DNA of 64,000 bases from Chersky-840 sp963838775 (GTDB lineage Bacteria; Actinomycetota; Acidimicrobiia; Acidimicrobiales; UBA8190), in contig CAWISP010000010.1 in assembly GCA_963838775.1 (NCBI GenBank), positions 1 to 64,000 of the forward strand. Reading direction: 5' to 3'. The notes beneath the pieces were generated by a model. It searched no databases and was not told the DNA's origin. It worked only from the letters and a program-made list of their open reading frames with translations. Made by a program: the position numbers and the translations under genes. Numbering within the stretch: position 1 is the first letter of the stretch; every line of letters starts with the position of its first letter. Positions 7,704-15,172 of this stretch are shown here, piece after piece.

Positions 7704-8522
7704 ATGAGTGTGATGAAGAGGTTGTCCGGGATCGTCCAAGCCAAGGCGAACAAGGCGCTCGACAAGGCCGAGAACCCCGCGGACATGCTCGACCTCTCCT
7801 ACGAGAAGCAGATGGAGAACCTCACCAAGGTTCGCCGTGCCCTCGCCGATGTGGCCACCGCCCGCAAACGGCTCGAGCTTCAGGCGTCCCAGCTCCAGGC
7901 CCAGGCGCAGAAGCTCCAGGACCAGGCCAAGCAAGCGCTCGGCCAGGGCCAAGAGGACCTGGCCCGCGAGGCGCTGGCCCGCCGGGCGACGATCGCCGAC
8001 CAGCTCGAGAGCCTGGGGACCCAGCACCAGCAGGTCGAGACCCAGCAGCAACAGCTCGAGACCACCGCCAGCCGGCTCCAGGCCCAGGTCGACGCCTTCC
8101 GCACCAAGAAGGAAACCTTGAAGGCGAGCTACACGGCGTCGAAGGCCCAGGCCAGCATCGGCGAGGCCGTCTCGGGCATCTCGGAGTCGATGACCGACGC
8201 CGGCATGACGCTCGATCGGGCCCAGGACAAGATCGCCCAGATGCAGGCGCGGGCCGGCGCCATCGACGAGCTCCTCGACACCGGCGCCCTGCCCGACGCC
8301 CTCGGGGGGGGCGGAGACGACATCCAGAAGCAGCTCGACGCCACCTCGAAGCAGGGACAAGTCGACGCCGAGCTCGCCGCCCTCAAGACCCAGATCGGCT
8401 CCGGTGCCGACGAGCCCAGTGCCAGCCTGCCGCCCGGGGCCGCCCCGGGGAGCAACGGCGGGCCGGGTGGTCCCGCCGCGTCGGGCAACGGCACCCCCGC
8501 ACCCGAAGGGGGGGACAGCTGA
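7704..8522 (+). CDS. pspA: PspA/IM30 family membrane-stress protein
   Basis: Peripheral membrane protein of 272 residues of the ESCRT-III-like PspA/Vipp1 family, which binds stressed membranes. The N-terminus (MSVMKRLSGIVQAKANKALDKAE) is the amphipathic membrane-binding helix. Residues 30-200 are a continuous Gln/Ala/Leu-rich coiled coil, and the tail after residue 225 is a Gly/Pro/Ala-rich disordered stretch typical of actinobacterial forms. ATG 7704 has a purine-rich ribosome site (AGGAAGAAAGG). The next gene starts on the last base of its stop codon. Confidence 0.9.
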   Translation: MSVMKRLSGIVQAKANKALDKAENPADMLDLSYEKQMENLTKVRRALADVATARKRLELQASQLQAQAQKLQDQAKQALGQGQEDLAREALARRATIADQLESLGTQHQQVETQQQQLETTASRLQAQVDAFRTKKETLKASYTASKAQASIGEAVSGISESMTDAGMTLDRAQDKIAQMQARAGAIDELLDTGALPDALGGGGDDIQKQLDATSKQGQVDAELAALKTQIGSGADEPSASLPPGAAPGSNGGPGGPAASGNGTPAPEGGDS

Positions 8523-8788
8523 TGGTGGTCCGCATCCTCGGCGAGGGTCGTTACGACGTACCCGACGCCGACATCCCCGCCATCGAGCAGCTCGACGCGC
8601 AGCTCGCCGACGCCCTGGAGCGTGGGGACGAGATCGAATTCGCCAGCACCCTGGCCGATCTCATCGGCCAGGTCCGCCACACCGGGACCCTGATAGCGCC
8701 CGACGACCTGCGCACATCCTCACTGGCCGTACCCCACGAAGGCTCGACCCTGGCCGAGGTGCGGTCCCTGCTGGCCGAAGAAGCCTGA
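8522..8788 (+). CDS. pspAA: PspA-associated protein PspAA
   Basis: Small acidic protein of 88 residues: VVRILGEGRYDVPD, then helical IEQLDAQLADALERGDEIEFASTLADLIGQVR. This matches the PspAA domain, commonly encoded beside or fused to actinobacterial PspA. The ATG overlaps the pspA stop (TGATG), so translation is coupled and the pair acts as a unit. No membrane segment is present. A second TGA lies in frame 15 bases after the stop, within a GCCTGA-N9-GCCTGA duplication. Confidence 0.8.
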   Translation: MVVRILGEGRYDVPDADIPAIEQLDAQLADALERGDEIEFASTLADLIGQVRHTGTLIAPDDLRTSSLAVPHEGSTLAEVRSLLAEEA

Positions 8789-8794
8789 TCTGCG

Positions 8795-8833
8795 GGAGCC
8801 TGACCCCGGGGCGCGCCCGGGACCGGAGGCTCC
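8795..8833. terminator. GC-rich hairpin between convergent genes
   Basis: GGAGCCT (8795-8801) pairs with AGGCTCC (8827-8833), with further CCCGGG-type pairing inside. It lies between the stops of pspAA and the minus-strand gene ending at 8838. There is no T-run, so it is a candidate bidirectional terminator or mRNA 3'-end stabiliser only. Confidence 0.4.
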
Positions 8834-8837
8834 TCGC

Positions 8838-9563
8838 TCAGGTCACGCCCTTGTGCGCCCGGCTCGACAGGTCGACGAGCTCGGAGAGCTCACTGTCGTC
8901 GAGAACCGAATAGGCCTTCGCCACGAGGCGGTTGGTGGCCAGCTCGGCCTGCTCCCACGCGTCGTGACGCGACGCAACGTCGGGGAAGGGCTCGGCCCAG
9001 CCGAAGAGCTCGATCATGAACGGGGTCTTGATGAGCACCGCCTCCAACGGGTCGAGGCCCGAGGCGAGCACCGACGCCCCGTGCACCGCGCCGCGCAGCT
9101 CTCGCAACACGTTCAGCCGCTGCAGGGCGAGGGCCTTCGGGTCCTTGGGTTCGGGAAGGGCCTTCCACGCCGCGAACAGCGGGGCGACCGCGGGCGAGGC
9201 GGCGTCGTTCACCCGGCCGAGCAGCTCCGCCAGGAGCACGTAGTCCACCTCGTCGGGGAGGTGCTTGTCCGCCCACGTGGCGAGGCACCCGGCGAAGGCC
9301 CGGGCGGCCTCGCGCCGGGCCATGAGCGAGCGTGTGCGTTCCCACGATGCGATGACGGTGTCGGGATTGAAGAACACGAACGTGGCGGCCACCACGTTGC
9401 CGTCCACGTCGCCGAGGGCACCGCCGCGTCCCGCGAAGTAGAAGTCGACACCGTCGAAGCCGAGCTCACCGCCGCGCTTGTACGTGGCACCGGCCATCAT
9501 GAAGCCGGCGGGCAGGTAGGCGACGGCGTCGGTGGTCGCACGGGCGGCCTCTTCGGCGTTCAT
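8838..9563 (-). CDS. Conserved actinobacterial protein, SCO6745-like
   Basis: Soluble, largely helical protein of 241 residues. Recognisable are the N-terminal DFYFAGRGGALGDVDGNVVAATFVFFNP block and the central run of helices rich in Arg/Glu/Leu, the arrangement I associate with SCO6745-type proteins, whose function is not known. No catalytic motif stands out. ATG 9563 follows GAGGAG at a good distance. TAGCGT at 9600-9595 on the minus strand would start a transcript with a short leader. It is divergent from the LLM oxidoreductase transcript. Confidence 0.65.
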   Translation of the reverse strand: MNAEEAARATTDAVAYLPAGFMMAGATYKRGGELGFDGVDFYFAGRGGALGDVDGNVVAATFVFFNPDTVIASWERTRSLMARREAARAFAGCLATWADKHLPDEVDYVLLAELLGRVNDAASPAVAPLFAAWKALPEPKDPKALALQRLNVLRELRGAVHGASVLASGLDPLEAVLIKTPFMIELFGWAEPFPDVASRHDAWEQAELATNRLVAKAYSVLDDSELSELVDLSSRAHKGVT

Positions 9564-9618
9564 GGTCAGGCTCCTCGGTCGCAGCAGCGCGGCGACGCTA
9601 CCAGCGCAGGCGCGCCAC

Positions 9619-9624
9619 TAGCCT
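9619..9624 (+). promoter_or_regulatory. TANNNT -10 element (TAGCCT) driving a leaderless mini-ORF
   Basis: Ends seven bases before the ATG at 9632, which opens a 16-codon reading frame ahead of the LLM oxidoreductase gene. Confidence 0.55.
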
Positions 9625-9631
9625 TCGGGAC

Positions 9632-9682
9632 ATGAAGGCCCGGCTCCCCCAGCGTGCAGACGAGGACCGGTCGCCGCCATGA
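9632..9682 (+). CDS. Candidate leaderless leader peptide MKARLPQRADEDRSPP
   Basis: A 16-residue frame starts exactly seven bases after a TAGCCT element and ends CCG-CCA-TGA. Its stop overlaps the ATG of the downstream oxidoreductase gene (ATGA). The main gene has no convincing ribosome site of its own, so ribosomes finishing the mini-ORF could re-initiate there. The Pro-Pro-stop ending is a context known to slow termination in other systems. Product and function are inferred from layout only; a chance short frame cannot be excluded. Confidence 0.45.
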   Translation: MKARLPQRADEDRSPP

Positions 9683-10596
9683 AGGTCCGCATCGGGGTCG
9701 GCACCGGGACGTCGGTGATGACAGGTGACGAGCTCAGTCACGTCGTCGACGACCTCGAGTCGAACGGGTTCGACTCGTTGTGGTGGTCCGACGTTCTCAC
9801 CGTCCCCGGTGACGACCCCCTGGCCGCCATGGCCTACGCGGCGGGTCACGCCCCGCACCTGAAAATCGGCACGACCATGGTGCTGCCGGGGCGCAACCCT
9901 GTGCGGCTGGCGAAGCAGCTCGCCACCTTGGACCGGCTGTCGGGAGGCAGGCTGCTCGTCACGTTCGTGCTCGGACTGCGGCGCGCCACCGAGCTCGACG
10001 CCATGGGGGTCGGGGCCGGGGACCGGGGTCGGCAACTCGACGAGCTGCTCCCGCTCCTGCGCCGGCTGTGGACCGAGGACGACGTCGATCACGACGGGGA
10101 GTCGTGGAAGCTCCACGGCGTGACCGTCGAGCCCAAGCCGAAGCAGCAGCCCTTCGATGTCTGGCTCGGGGGCAGCGTGCCCGGCGCACTGCGCCGTGCC
10201 GGACTGCTCGGCGACGGATGGCTCCCGGCGCTGTGCACCCCGGAGGAGGCTGCAGCGGGACGGCGCGTCATCGAGGACGTCGCCACCGACGCGGGGCGGC
10301 GCATCGACCCCGAGCACTTCGGGGTGAGCATCGGCTACACGCGGGGCGAGCCGCCCGAACAGCTGCTGCGGCGGGTGGCGGCCCGTCATGCCACCGCGTC
10401 GGGAGCCGGGGCCGGCCCCGACACGGCCGACATCCGGGATCTCGTGCCCGACGGCGTGGACGGGCTGCGCCGGCTCATCGGAAAATTCGTCGACGTCGGC
10501 TTCTCCAAGTTCGTCATTCGGCCCGTGGTCCCCCCGACGTCGTTGCGAGAGGAGCTGAAGGTGCTCGCCGACGGGGTGCTCGACCTCCAGACCTGA
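9679..10596 (+). CDS. LLM-class (luciferase-like, probably F420-dependent) oxidoreductase
   Basis: TIM-barrel flavin/F420 oxidoreductase of 305 residues. It opens MKVRIGVGTG with the first beta strand, continues GFDSLWWSDVL, LKIGTTMVLPGRNPVRLAKQ and TLDRLSGGRLL, and has the later FDVWLGGSVPGALRRAG segment where cofactor phosphate binds. Actinobacterial members of this type generally use F420 rather than FMN; the substrate is unknown. ATG 9679 sits in an ATGA overlap with the mini-ORF described at 9632, and no strong Shine-Dalgarno sequence is seen. The SRPBCC genes begin 100 bases downstream and may be co-transcribed. Confidence 0.88.
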   Translation: MKVRIGVGTGTSVMTGDELSHVVDDLESNGFDSLWWSDVLTVPGDDPLAAMAYAAGHAPHLKIGTTMVLPGRNPVRLAKQLATLDRLSGGRLLVTFVLGLRRATELDAMGVGAGDRGRQLDELLPLLRRLWTEDDVDHDGESWKLHGVTVEPKPKQQPFDVWLGGSVPGALRRAGLLGDGWLPALCTPEEAAAGRRVIEDVATDAGRRIDPEHFGVSIGYTRGEPPEQLLRRVAARHATASGAGAGPDTADIRDLVPDGVDGLRRLIGKFVDVGFSKFVIRPVVPPTSLREELKVLADGVLDLQT

Positions 10597-10696
10597 TCGG
10601 AAACCGGATCGAGGAGACCCGAGGACGACTGTCACCGCGACGCCGTGGCATGCTGCAGCATTCCTGGGTGCGGGATTCCCGAGTGATGGAGGGACG

Positions 10697-11077
10697 ATGG
10701 GCACAGCGCGTGCAGCGATCGACATCGACCGGCCGGCCGACGAGGTCTGGGCCGTGGTGGGGGACTTCGGCAGCATCGGGGACTGGATGCCGGGGATCGA
10801 GTCGGTCGCCATCGACGGCGACGACCGGGTGATCAAGATGGGGGGGATGGAGGTCATCGAGCGCCTCGAGCGGCGCACCGAGGAAACACGCGAGCTCATC
10901 TACGGGATCGTGGGCGGCGTCCCCGTGATCAACCACAAGGCCACCATCACCGTGACCCCCAACGGAAGTGGCTCGCACGTCACGTGGGACGTCGACACCG
11001 ACGACGAGGTGCTCGACATGATGCACCAGGTATACCAGCAGAGCCTGCAAGCCCTGAAGGACCACCTGTCGGGCTGA
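10697..11077 (+). CDS. SRPBCC family protein (polyketide cyclase/dehydrase-like)
   Basis: Protein of 126 residues with the START/Bet v1-like fold. It opens with the typical strand and RPADEVWAVVGDFGSIGDWMPGIES, where VWAVVGDF and the WMP motif mark the ligand-cavity entrance, continues with beta strands through HKATITVTPNGSGSHVTWDVD, and ends in the long C-terminal helix. Family members bind hydrophobic ligands; the ligand here is unknown. ATG 10697 follows GGAGGG. The next SRPBCC gene begins two bases after its stop, so the two are an operon. Confidence 0.82.
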   Translation: MGTARAAIDIDRPADEVWAVVGDFGSIGDWMPGIESVAIDGDDRVIKMGGMEVIERLERRTEETRELIYGIVGGVPVINHKATITVTPNGSGSHVTWDVDTDDEVLDMMHQVYQQSLQALKDHLSG

Positions 11078-11078
11078 C

Positions 11079-11531
11079 ATGGCCCGGCGCTACGAGTTCG
11101 AGGCGTCGGCGCGATCGTCCGCACCGGCTGCGGTGATCTGGCCGCTCATCGGCGAGGCGTCGCGCTGGAAGGAATGGTCGTGGATGACGAGCACGTCATT
11201 GCTGCGCGAGGGCGACCCCCCACCCGACGGGGTGGGGTCGTTGCGGCGTTTCGCGATGGGGCCGGGTGGGAGCCAGGAAGAGGTCGTCGCCTGGGAGCCG
11301 CCCCATCACCTCGGCTACATGGTGCGACGCGGGATCCCCGTACGCCACTACCAGGCCGATGTGTACCTCCGAGACGACGCGATGGGCACGGTCGTTACAT
11401 GGCGGTGCAGCGTCGAGCCCCTCATCCCCGGCACGGGGGCCGCCCTGCGGTTCGCGCTGGGGCGCATGGTGCAGGGGTTCGCTCGGCGCGTGTGCCGATA
11501 CGCGGACACCATGGCACGGGGGCAGGCCTGA
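11079..11531 (+). CDS. SRPBCC family protein
   Basis: Second START-fold protein, 150 residues, beginning one base after the stop of the preceding SRPBCC gene. Signature: RSSAPAAVIWPLIGEASRWKEWSW, then GVGSLRRFAMGPGGSQEEVVAWEPPHHLGYMV, and a basic C-terminal helix ending RRVCRYADTMARGQA. It probably binds a hydrophobic small molecule. The side-by-side pair behind an F420-type reductase suggests handling of a lipophilic metabolite, which is inference from context. Confidence 0.8.
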   Translation: MARRYEFEASARSSAPAAVIWPLIGEASRWKEWSWMTSTSLLREGDPPPDGVGSLRRFAMGPGGSQEEVVAWEPPHHLGYMVRRGIPVRHYQADVYLRDDAMGTVVTWRCSVEPLIPGTGAALRFALGRMVQGFARRVCRYADTMARGQA

Positions 11532-11571
11532 CGGGCCGGTGTCGGCGCGGTGCGCGCCGGGGCGGAGTCGC

Positions 11572-12384
11572 TCACAGGGCGTCGGCGGGAATCTCGAGGG
11601 GCGGCACGTCGGGGTAGTGCGGGTCCATCCTCTCGAGGTAGTCCAGCAGCACCTGGCTCACAGCCCAGTTGCGGTACCACTTGTGATCGGCCGGGATCAC
11701 AAACCACGACGCCTTCTCCGTCGACGTCTGCTCGAGCATGTCCCGATAGGCCTTCTGATAGCTGTCCCAGAACTTGCGTTCGAGAAAATCGCCGGCTCGA
11801 GCCTTCCAGCGCTTCTCGGGCACCTCGAGGCGGCTGCGCAACCTCCTGCCCTGCTCCTCGAAGGACAGGTGGAGGTAGAACTTCACCACCGTGGTACCCC
11901 GCTCGGCGAGGGTCTCCTCGAAGGCGTTGATGAGGGGGTAGCGCCCTCGCCACACCGATTCGGGCACCAAGTCGTGGACACGCACCACGAGGACGTCCTC
12001 GTAGTGGGAGCGGTTGAAGATGGCGATCTCGCCGGCAGGGGGGACCCGCTTGTGGACACGCCACAAGAAGTCGTGCGCCAGCTCCTGCGCGGTGGGCTCC
12101 TTGAACGACGTCACCGAGGTCCCCTGGGGGTTCACACCCCGAAAGACGTGCTTGATCGTGCCGTCCTTCCCCGAGGCGTCGAGCCCCTGCAGCACCACGA
12201 GCAGCGAGCGCCGGGCCTCGGCCCAGAGGCGGTCTTGGAGGGCGAACAGCTCATCGTGCAATGCCAGGATCGCCTGCTCGGTCTGGGCACGATCACCGGG
12301 GGCACCATCGGTCGACGCCGGGTCGCGCTCGGGAAGCCGCACCTTCTCCCCCGGCCGGACGCGCCACCGCTCGATGTCGCGCAC
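11572..12384 (-). CDS. ppk2: Polyphosphate kinase 2 family protein (PPK2)
   Basis: Cytosolic enzyme of about 270 residues that would transfer phosphate between polyphosphate and nucleotides. The Walker A-like loop is VVLQGLDASGKDGTIKHVF; the Walker B region is IAIFNRSHYEDVLVVRVH; the lid follows with NAFEETLAERGTTVVKF and KRWKARAGDF; and WFVIPADHKWYRNWAVSQ is the conserved C-terminal block. The layout matches the single-domain PPK2 nucleotide phosphotransferase type; whether it favours ADP or AMP cannot be set. The likely start is GTG 12384, five bases after the stop of the universal stress gene, so the two are co-transcribed. Confidence 0.9.
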   Translation of the reverse strand: MRDIERWRVRPGEKVRLPERDPASTDGAPGDRAQTEQAILALHDELFALQDRLWAEARRSLLVVLQGLDASGKDGTIKHVFRGVNPQGTSVTSFKEPTAQELAHDFLWRVHKRVPPAGEIAIFNRSHYEDVLVVRVHDLVPESVWRGRYPLINAFEETLAERGTTVVKFYLHLSFEEQGRRLRSRLEVPEKRWKARAGDFLERKFWDSYQKAYRDMLEQTSTEKASWFVIPADHKWYRNWAVSQVLLDYLERMDPHYPDVPPLEIPADAL

Positions 12385-12389
12385 CGGGG

Positions 12390-12842
12390 TTAGGGCTCGT
12401 CCTCGGGGTTGCGCACCACCACCACGGGGCACGGCGCGTGCGACGCGCAGTACTCGCTCACCGACCCGAGAAGCATGCCCGCGAAGGCGCCGTGGCCCCG
12501 GCTGCCGACGACGAGGAGCGTGGCACCCTGGGCAGCCTCGGTGAGCACGAAGGCGGGGTGGCCCTCGGTGACGTCGAGGTGCAGCACCACCCCGTGGTCG
12601 GCCCCGAGGACGGTGTCGACCGTCTCCTGCAGCGCCTGGCGGGCGTCCGCGTCGGGATCGAAGTCCGACGGGTAGGGCGGTGCCCATCCCAGGGTGGGGG
12701 GGTATTCCCAAGTCGTGACGGCCTTGAGCTCGGCGCCGGTGAGCTTGGCCTGGTCGGCTGCCCATCGCAGGGCCCGTTTTGAAGGTTCGGACCCGTCCAC
12801 ACCCACCACGATCATCGGTGGCGATCCCGCCGGCGCGTCCAT
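12390..12842 (-). CDS. Universal stress protein (UspA family)
   Basis: Protein of 150 residues with one Usp domain. IVVGVDGSEPSKRALRWA opens the fold, and VVGSRGHGAFAGMLLGSVSEY contains the ATP-binding Gly-2x-Gly-9x-Gly-Ser motif, so nucleotide binding is expected. It ends ASHAPCPVVVVRNPEDEP. ATG 12842 is preceded by GGAGGG. The ppk2 gene follows after five bases, pairing an ATP-binding stress sensor with a polyphosphate enzyme. Confidence 0.9.
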   Translation of the reverse strand: MDAPAGSPPMIVVGVDGSEPSKRALRWAADQAKLTGAELKAVTTWEYPPTLGWAPPYPSDFDPDADARQALQETVDTVLGADHGVVLHLDVTEGHPAFVLTEAAQGATLLVVGSRGHGAFAGMLLGSVSEYCASHAPCPVVVVRNPEDEP

Positions 12843-13018
12843 GAGCCCTCCATCGTCATCGTCGGGGCGAGCCGTCCCCGGTCTGCGGAGGCCCGCCGTG
12901 CCGTGTGCTGCTGTGTCGTGTGCTGCTGTGCCTGGTGCCTCTGTCCCATAGGGCCGTGCGGGTCCATCATGCCGGAGCCCACCGTGTCGGGTTGCACCCG
13001 ACGGAGGTTCTACCCGGC

Positions 13019-13711
13019 TCAGGCGCCGAGCTGCTCGCGCAGGTCGTCGAGGGCGCTGCGCACCGCCCCAACCTCGAGGCGCAGCTCGGCCAGCTCGGCG
13101 CGCAGGGCGGCCACCTCGTCGGAGTGAGCCGAGCCCGGCTTGTCGGGGGTGATCGGGGACGGCCCGGTCCCGAGGCCCGCGCTCAAGGTCGCGGGAGCCG
13201 CGCCCTGCCGGTCGGCGACCGAGCCGCCGAGCTGCTGGGCGTACCGGTCCTCCTTCTGACCCGGGCCCCGGGGCAAGCGCTGGACCAAGGGCTCGTCCCG
13301 GGCGGCCAGCGCGTCGAGCTCGGCCTGGACCTCGCGGAGATCGGCGAACTGCACCATGCGCTCGGTGCGGGTGCGCAACTCGCCCAGGGTCTGCGGTCCA
13401 CGCAGCATCAGCACGGCCAGGAGCGCCAGGGGGCGGGTCTCGAGCCCCAACGCCTCGTCGAGGGTGTGGCTGTAGCGGAGGGCGGAGCGCCCGTGCGAGG
13501 GGTGCACGAACCGCGCCAGCCCATGGGTCTTGACGCTCGTAACGGCCGCCTCGATGCTGCGCTCGTCGTATTCGACGACGGGATCTCGATTCGACGACTG
13601 GCTACACGCCAGGGTGAGGGAGTTGAGCGTGAGTGGGTATTGCTGGGGGGTGGTGAGCTGTTTCTCCACGAGGCTCCCGAGCACCCGGATCTCGGCGGAG
13701 GTGAGGTCCAT
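13019..13711 (-). CDS. UPF0502/DUF480 (YceH-like) protein
   Basis: Protein of 230 residues. The N-terminal 160 residues are the tandem winged-helix DUF480 domain: LTSAEIRVLGSLVEKQLTTP, QYPLTLNSLTLACSQSSNRDPV, and then LMLRGPQTLGELRTRTERM. The last 40 residues form a coiled coil (EVAALRAELAELRLEVGAVRSALDDLREQL), giving a dimerising tail. Function is unknown; the fold suggests DNA or protein binding. ATG 13711 lies eight bases after a minus-strand TAAGCT, so the transcript is probably leaderless. It is divergent from the VOC gene. Confidence 0.85.
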   Translation of the reverse strand: MDLTSAEIRVLGSLVEKQLTTPQQYPLTLNSLTLACSQSSNRDPVVEYDERSIEAAVTSVKTHGLARFVHPSHGRSALRYSHTLDEALGLETRPLALLAVLMLRGPQTLGELRTRTERMVQFADLREVQAELDALAARDEPLVQRLPRGPGQKEDRYAQQLGGSVADRQGAAPATLSAGLGTGPSPITPDKPGSAHSDEVAALRAELAELRLEVGAVRSALDDLREQLGA

Positions 13712-13719
13712 GGCGACCG

Positions 13720-13725
13720 AGCTTA
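13720..13725 (-). promoter_or_regulatory. TANNNT -10 element (TAAGCT), leaderless type
   Basis: On the minus strand it ends eight bases before the ATG at 13711. Confidence 0.5.
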
Positions 13726-13798
13726 TGGGCCACCCCGAGGAATAGTCGGCGCTCGAGGCAGGTTGTTGAAGGCGGTCAGGCGGAGACGAGGAGGGCCG

Positions 13799-14260
13799 AT
13801 GCAAGTCAAAGAGCTGGGGCACCTGGTGCTGTACGTGCGCAACCTCGAGCGCTCGGCCGCCTTCTACCGCGACGTCCTGGGGTGGCGGCAGCTGGCGCCG
13901 ACCGAGGAGCTCGGGTTCCCGGCGGCGGCGTTCTCGGCGCCCTCGAACCGTACCCACCACGAGCTGCTGCTCATCGAGGTCGGAGAGGACGCCCAGGCGC
14001 TGCCCACGGGGCGGCACGTGGGGCTCTACCACTTCGGACTCAAAGTGGGCGACAGCGACGACGAACTGCGCGACGCACTGCAAACCCTCCAGGATGCGGG
14101 CGCCACCGTCATCGGGGCGAGCGACCACACCGTGACCCACAGCCTTTACATTCTCGACCCCGACGGCAACGAGATCGAGCTCTTCGTCGACGTTCCCGGC
14201 GTCGACTGGAAGACGGACCCCGCGCTGCTCTTCAGCCCCATCCGGCCCCTCGCGCTGTAG
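13799..14260 (+). CDS. VOC family protein (glyoxalase / extradiol dioxygenase-like)
   Basis: Protein of 153 residues with two beta-alpha-beta-beta-beta modules. The first is KELGHLVLYVRNLERSAAFYRDVLGW; the second is GLYHFGLKVGDSDDELRDAL through YILDPDGNEIELF. Likely metal ligands are the His of LGHLV, the His of LYHFG and the Glu of NEIELF. The layout resembles small ring-cleaving dioxygenases or glyoxalases; substrate unknown. ATG 13799 has a clear GAGGAGGG ribosome site. Confidence 0.85.
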   Translation: MQVKELGHLVLYVRNLERSAAFYRDVLGWRQLAPTEELGFPAAAFSAPSNRTHHELLLIEVGEDAQALPTGRHVGLYHFGLKVGDSDDELRDALQTLQDAGATVIGASDHTVTHSLYILDPDGNEIELFVDVPGVDWKTDPALLFSPIRPLAL

Positions 14261-14594
14261 CGGTCGAGTCCGGCGTCGCGCTCGCCCTAGCGGCGGGGAT
14301 CGCTGCGGCCCCAGTGGATCGGCACCTACGACGTGGTAATCCTTGACACCGCGACGCTGAACCGTTCTAGACACCAGCTACCGATCGTTGCCTGGCGTTA
14401 TCCGACCGGACGTCCCGGTCGGTTGCAGGTGGCTACCCGACGCCGTCGGATGCCCGAAAGTGCCGGCCGCGGGTAGTCCGGTTTCGTGCTGAGCCGCAGC
14501 GCAACCGACACACACATCATCGGGCCAGTTGGAAATACATTCTGGTCAGGATCGCCACTTATGGGCGCCGCTTTCAACAATGCCAACGGGCCTA
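14261..14594. other. Intergenic stretch with no supported gene
   Basis: About 330 bases between the VOC gene and the end of the minus-strand small gene. It is visibly more AT-rich than the flanks, especially after 14480, and contains no ORF with convincing codon usage, RNA gene or IS end. It may mark the edge of an acquired or decayed segment. Confidence 0.5.
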
Positions 14595-14885
14595 CTACGG
14601 CTTCAAGGCGCACCCGTCCCAATAGGCCACGGGGTGGCGCTTGAGCACTCCGCGGAGTTCGATAACTAGCTGATTCGGCCGGCCACCGGACCCGGCACAA
14701 AACCACACTTCGACTTCGTCGGCGTCGACCGACTCGAAGTTGGCGAGATCTCTTGGGGGATCCGTCTTGATATCCAAAAGCGTCAGCGATCCGTTACAAC
14801 AGTGATGAGGGTGAGCGCGGACGAACACGGTACCGCCATGGGCTCGGATGTATTTCTTTGCCACCTCGGAAACGAGGACTTTCAC
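14595..14885 (-). CDS. Small His-Cys-Cys-containing conserved protein, function unknown
   Basis: Protein of 96 residues opening MKVLVSEVAKKYIRAHGG. Distinctive are a His-Cys-Cys cluster (RAHPHHCCNG), a central strand-rich part with VDADEVEVWFCAG, and the ending RRG-like GVLKRHPVAYWDGCALKP with another Cys. I recall similarly ending small proteins in Actinobacteria, without an assigned role; the His/Cys pattern suggests metal binding. GTG 14885 sits six bases after a minus-strand TACGAT, which supports both the gene and its leaderless start. Lower GC than its neighbours. Confidence 0.65.
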   Translation of the reverse strand: MKVLVSEVAKKYIRAHGGTVFVRAHPHHCCNGSLTLLDIKTDPPRDLANFESVDADEVEVWFCAGSGGRPNQLVIELRGVLKRHPVAYWDGCALKP

Positions 14886-14891
14886 GGCGTT

Positions 14892-14897
14892 ATCGTA
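14892..14897 (-). promoter_or_regulatory. TANNNT -10 element (TACGAT), leaderless type
   Basis: On the minus strand it ends six bases before the GTG at 14885. Confidence 0.5.
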
Positions 14898-15172
14898 GGT
14901 GATTGCTCTGAGAACTTCCCGCCAGCCTCATCTCGGACAACATCACTGCAAGACGCACGCTGCTCAATCCGGGGGTATGGGACCCGGCAGATCGATCTTC
15001 GGGAACGTCGTTGTACTTTGACATTTGCGGTCCGCCGCTGTGAATGAGCGTTCGGGCGGTCTGACCTGACCGGACGGGTTCCAGGCCCTTGGCCAAAGAT
15101 GGTTGACACCAGACCGTTCACCTGCTCCGATGTGCCCCGGGAACGGATGAACGTCCGTGCAAGGGGGTCGTC

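Noticed and set aside
12812..12997. 61-codon His/Gln-rich minus-strand frame (MDPHGPMGQRHQAQQHT)
   Set aside because: It overlaps the start and ribosome site of the universal stress gene, and its composition comes from a short CAGCACACG-type repeat. A leader peptide is possible, but nothing supports it.
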